Assembly (NCBI GenBank): GCA_038209965.1
Contig: JBBQXF010000003.1
Span: forward strand, 25,420-89,419
DNA length: 64,000 nucleotides
Source of the DNA: JALONO01 sp038209965
GTDB lineage: Bacteria; Bacteroidota; Bacteroidia; Cytophagales; Thermoflexibacteraceae
Reading direction: 5' to 3'
In this document: in pieces, positions 61,525-64,000 of the stretch
How the letters are laid out: every line of letters begins with the position of its first letter
How positions within the stretch are numbered: position 1 is the first letter of the stretch
The notes under the pieces: model-generated
Seen by the model: the letters and a program-made list of their open reading frames with translations, nothing else
The model's database searches: none
Told to the model about the DNA's origin: nothing
Position numbers and translations under genes: made by a program

Positions 61525-61746
61525 TGAAGCCCAGTGTTTTGGGAATTGGCGGGGCAAGAAAAGAAAGATGAAATATATTGGTCATCTGTGCAGCACTTCT
61601 CGGCGGGCCAAACCTACTGCAACTTGATTTTTGATTATTTGTATCGGGATCAGTAAATAATCATTTCCAATTAAGTACAAATAAAGTACTACAGTCCATA
61701 CGATTCCGACCCTAAGCAGCCTACGTGATTTTTAAAAATTTTACGA

Positions 61747-62742
61747 TCAGCGGGCATAAATGATCAAGGCAATTCCGGCAACATAGAGCAGCAGCATACT
61801 ATTTAAAAGGGTGGCGGTGCCTGGGGGGGCATCCTTAAATTCTTTCCAGATAAAGATTCCCCATACCGCAGCCACCACTGTTGCCCCCTGGCCTAGGCCG
61901 TAAGATATGGCAGCTCCGGCCTTGCCCGAAGCTATAATGCTGAACGACATACCAATGCACCAGATGACACCGCCCAAAACCCCGGTAAGGTGATTGCGCA
62001 CTCCCCCTTCAAAATATTGGTTGAAATTTACCGGTTCGCCCACAAATGGTTTCTTCATGATGTAAGGGTTGAAAATGAAATTGCTGAGCAAAATACCGAC
62101 CGCAAAAAATACGATGGCGGTATATGGGCTGAGCTTACCGGGCTCGGGAACGGCAAAATCACTAAACATCGCCTTGGCCACGAAACGGTAAAAGAAACCC
62201 ATCAGTAAACCAGCAGCAACCGACAAGATCAACCCTTTGGTGGACGGTGAAGCATTACGGGTTGACATTTTCTTGTACGCCATTGCGTTCAAAATAATCG
62301 CCAATGCAATTAAAGCCACCCCGCCAAACAATAGCGCGGCATTGCCCTGTGGCGCATCAAAATAATTGACCAGCACTCCCAATACCAACGCTATGCCAAT
62401 CCCTACCGGAAATGCCACTGACATGCCGGCAATGGAAATGGCCGCCACCAGTAAAATATTGGCCGCATTGAATATGATACCCCCCAGGACAGCCGAAAAC
62501 AAATGGTCGCTGCTGGCCTGTGCCACATCCGCAATGAAGCCCCGGCCGGCGTTGCCATTGCTGCCCAGGGTAAAGGCAAAGATTAATGTTAGCAGTAAAA
62601 TACCAATGACATAATCCCAATAAAACAATTCAAATCGCCAAGTGCCGGCAGCCAGCTTTTGGGTATTGGCCCAAGAGCCCCAGCAGAGCATGGTGATGAT
62701 GCAGAAGACAACCGCAGTGGAATAGTTTTCTAGTATGAACAT
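61747..62742 (-). CDS. GRP/RhaT-type sugar transporter
   Basis: 331 residues with about ten membrane helices. The first has the family signature CWGSWANTQKLA, and the fourth helix SVAFPVGIGIALVLGVLVNY (in part FPVGIGIALVLG). Related to GlcU/RbsU and RhaT of the DMT superfamily, which move monosaccharides with protons. The downstream SDR and phytanoyl-CoA dioxygenase on the same strand suggest a small catabolic or modification set. The sugar is unknown. Confidence 0.88.
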   Translation of the reverse strand: MFILENYSTAVVFCIITMLCWGSWANTQKLAAGTWRFELFYWDYVIGILLLTLIFAFTLGSNGNAGRGFIADVAQASSDHLFSAVLGGIIFNAANILLVAAISIAGMSVAFPVGIGIALVLGVLVNYFDAPQGNAALLFGGVALIALAIILNAMAYKKMSTRNASPSTKGLILSVAAGLLMGFFYRFVAKAMFSDFAVPEPGKLSPYTAIVFFAVGILLSNFIFNPYIMKKPFVGEPVNFNQYFEGGVRNHLTGVLGGVIWCIGMSFSIIASGKAGAAISYGLGQGATVVAAVWGIFIWKEFKDAPPGTATLLNSMLLLYVAGIALIIYAR

Positions 62743-62826
62743 ATTATGTCGTTTTTTTCTTGTGTTTGGTGCTTCCTGCTGTTTTTTGCGTTGGAACCTT
62801 TGCCTATTACCGGGAATGCGCTGATC

Positions 62827-63624
62827 TTAATCCGGTTTGGGGCCTTTTGAAATAATCAGTCTCGCCAACCCGGGAAACCAGCGCTGCAACCATACCAGCA
62901 CCCTACCGTGGGTAGTAAAAACATAAATTCTCTGCCGTTTCAGTACCGCATTTACCATTACTTTGGCGGCTTTATTGGTAGGCCAAATCAAGTTTTCGGG
63001 ACGTGGATCTAGTCGTTTGGGATGCCACATTCCGTCATTATCAACCCTGGTAATCTCCGAGGCCACAAATCCCGGATGCAATGTAGTGCAACTCACCCCG
63101 CTACCCATCAGCTCAACCTGCAAAGTCAAACCGATGGAGTGTACCGCAGCCTTAGACGCTCCATAAGCTCCAAGACCAGGGTTGGGGAGGTAGGCTCCTA
63201 CACTGCCAACCAAACCTATCCGACCTCTGTTTTGCTTTAAATGTGGCAAGGCATATTTAACCGTTAAGGCCAGCCCAGTGACATTGCCTTGTAGTTGCCT
63301 ATTCCAGTCTTTGGCAGTCAAGCTGTCGATACTTCCAAAAACACCAAAGCCGGCATTTGCCACTGCAACATCTATACGCCCCCAAGTGGTTATGATGTGT
63401 TGAACAGCATTTTCTATTGATGTTTCTTCCATAATATCAACTGGAACTACCAATGCTTCACCACCCGAGTTTTTAATCTCGCAAGCAATCTCTTCTAAAA
63501 GTTCATTACGTCTGGCTGAAAGCACAACTTTATATCCTAGTCTTGCCCATTCAAAGGCCAAAGCTTTGCCAATTCCAGACGAAGCACCAGTGATCCAAAC
63601 TACGTTTTCTTTTATAGTTGTCAT
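62827..63624 (-). CDS. Short-chain dehydrogenase/reductase
   Basis: 265 residues, intact. Thr12-Gly19 is TGASSGIG, NAG is at about 90, Ser141 and Tyr154/Lys158 (AYGASK) form the catalytic triad, and SARRN near residue 37 favours NADP(H). The C-terminal part has a hydrophobic/basic end (WLQRWFPGLARLIISKGPK) that may associate with membranes. It is on the same strand as the sugar transporter but 85 bp away. Substrate unknown. Confidence 0.9.
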   Translation of the reverse strand: MTTIKENVVWITGASSGIGKALAFEWARLGYKVVLSARRNELLEEIACEIKNSGGEALVVPVDIMEETSIENAVQHIITTWGRIDVAVANAGFGVFGSIDSLTAKDWNRQLQGNVTGLALTVKYALPHLKQNRGRIGLVGSVGAYLPNPGLGAYGASKAAVHSIGLTLQVELMGSGVSCTTLHPGFVASEITRVDNDGMWHPKRLDPRPENLIWPTNKAAKVMVNAVLKRQRIYVFTTHGRVLVWLQRWFPGLARLIISKGPKPD

Positions 63625-63766
63625 TTTACGTTTTTTTTAACCGAGTTGATTTTCTTGTTGACGAAACCTAGCTTTCAGACTTCGACGTCACCACCGCAAG
63701 CTTGGAAAAAAGTCTACAATTATCCGCGCAATTTTCATCACTTGTCTGTGGCGTACCAAGTCGAGG

Positions 63767-64000
63767 CTACCAGCGTTCCAGGCCGAGCAGCTTTTCACCA
63801 AGCTCCGACAGCTCAGCGGCTTCATAGCGGGTTTGCTCCCAGTTGCGAGGGTCGCCGGGGAAAGCGTAGCCCGAGGGAGCGATTCGGTTTTTCCAGGAAT
63901 TGATCCGCCAATTGCGTAGTTCCTCGTTATCTTCCTCCGCCGGCATCATGGAGATGTACTGCGCAATGCGTACGTTATTCTTGGAATGGTTCGGGCGTAT
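63767..64000 (-). CDS. Phytanoyl-CoA dioxygenase-family protein, C-terminal part (runs off window)
   Basis: The visible 77 codons read IRPNHSKNNVRIAQYISMMP, then NWRINSWKNRIAPSGYAFPG, and end AAELSELGEKLLGLERW-stop at 63767-63769. This tail is typical of PhyH-family non-heme Fe(II)/2-oxoglutarate oxygenases. The catalytic His-x-Asp pair lies beyond the edge. Confidence 0.75.
   Translation of the reverse strand: MRPNHSKNNVRIAQYISMMPAEEDNEELRNWRINSWKNRIAPSGYAFPGDPRNWEQTRYEAAELSELGEKLLGLERW

Noticed and set aside
1..64000. tRNA or rRNA genes
   Set aside because: I looked for cloverleaf-type T-arm motifs and rRNA-like stretches and saw none. A covariance search was not possible.

Overview
The window looks like an accessory replicon, or an integrated one, from a Bacteroidota bacterium, probably of the Saprospiria/Cytophagia type. 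The lineage evidence is a very large beta-helix protein ending in a type IX secretion sorting domain, 7TM-DISM sensor kinases paired with LytTR regulators, a PSD1-type cytochrome protein, and a major-vault-protein homologue (a protein known from only a few bacteria, several of them gliding Bacteroidota). The replicon evidence is an iteron origin with a Rep_3-family initiator (13.2-15.5 kb), a ParA ATPase (3.1 kb) and a ParB-like protein (58.3-59.2 kb). I cannot tell plasmid, chromid and integrated plasmid apart from this window alone.

Layout. 1-2.9 kb: edge of a 7TM-DISM protein, a TetR/SDR pair that shares an operator-like dyad but carries lesions in both genes, and a small STAS-like gene with one in-frame stop. 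3.1-6.8 kb: parA with a small partner, an RlmI-type rRNA methyltransferase and a Uma2-family protein. 7-12.9 kb: a triple-repeat lipoprotein, a TauE/SafE exporter, a lysine-rich protein, a GH43-type enzyme with two in-frame stops and an acidic protein. 13.2-15.5 kb: eleven 19-bp iterons, a perfect inverted repeat and rep. 15.8-19.8 kb: a PLP-dependent acyl-CoA transferase-like enzyme, convergent with a three-gene operon encoding a membrane winged-helix protein, a ubiquitin-like protein ending in Gly-Gly and a membrane protein with a degenerate JAB/MPN domain. 20.5-23 kb: PhoX-type phosphatase and a lipoprotein cyclophilin.

23.4-31.2 kb is a more AT-rich block: a LytTR response regulator and kinase, divergent from an OmpA-like protein, two paralogous lipoproteins and two secreted proteins. 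31.5-39.4 kb: a GT2 glycosyltransferase, two tandem polytopic membrane paralogues with a recent gene-conversion tract, a GT2 fragment, and directly abutting it a 5'-truncated, frameshifted major-vault-protein gene. 39.4-48.4 kb: T9SS beta-helix protein, penicillin acylase-family enzyme, and a Tat-exported molybdenum hydroxylase large subunit.

48.7-53.3 kb is an AT-rich mobile region: a tyrosine recombinase remnant, an AAA ATPase with a truncated small partner, cassette-like genes separated by long imperfect dyads, and an IS1-family element with an A AAA AAG slippery site. 53.4-64 kb: DUF1080, PSD1, ParB-like, creatininase, MocA-like nucleotidyltransferase, a DUF3299-like small protein, a sugar transporter, an SDR, and the C-terminal end of a phytanoyl-CoA dioxygenase.

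Two general points. Broken genes are frequent (in-frame stops of all three kinds plus single-base frameshifts), which means either active decay on an accessory replicon or sequence errors. The most original signals are the Ubl-GG/pseudo-JAMM operon, the vault-protein relic, the iteron origin and the cassette-like array.
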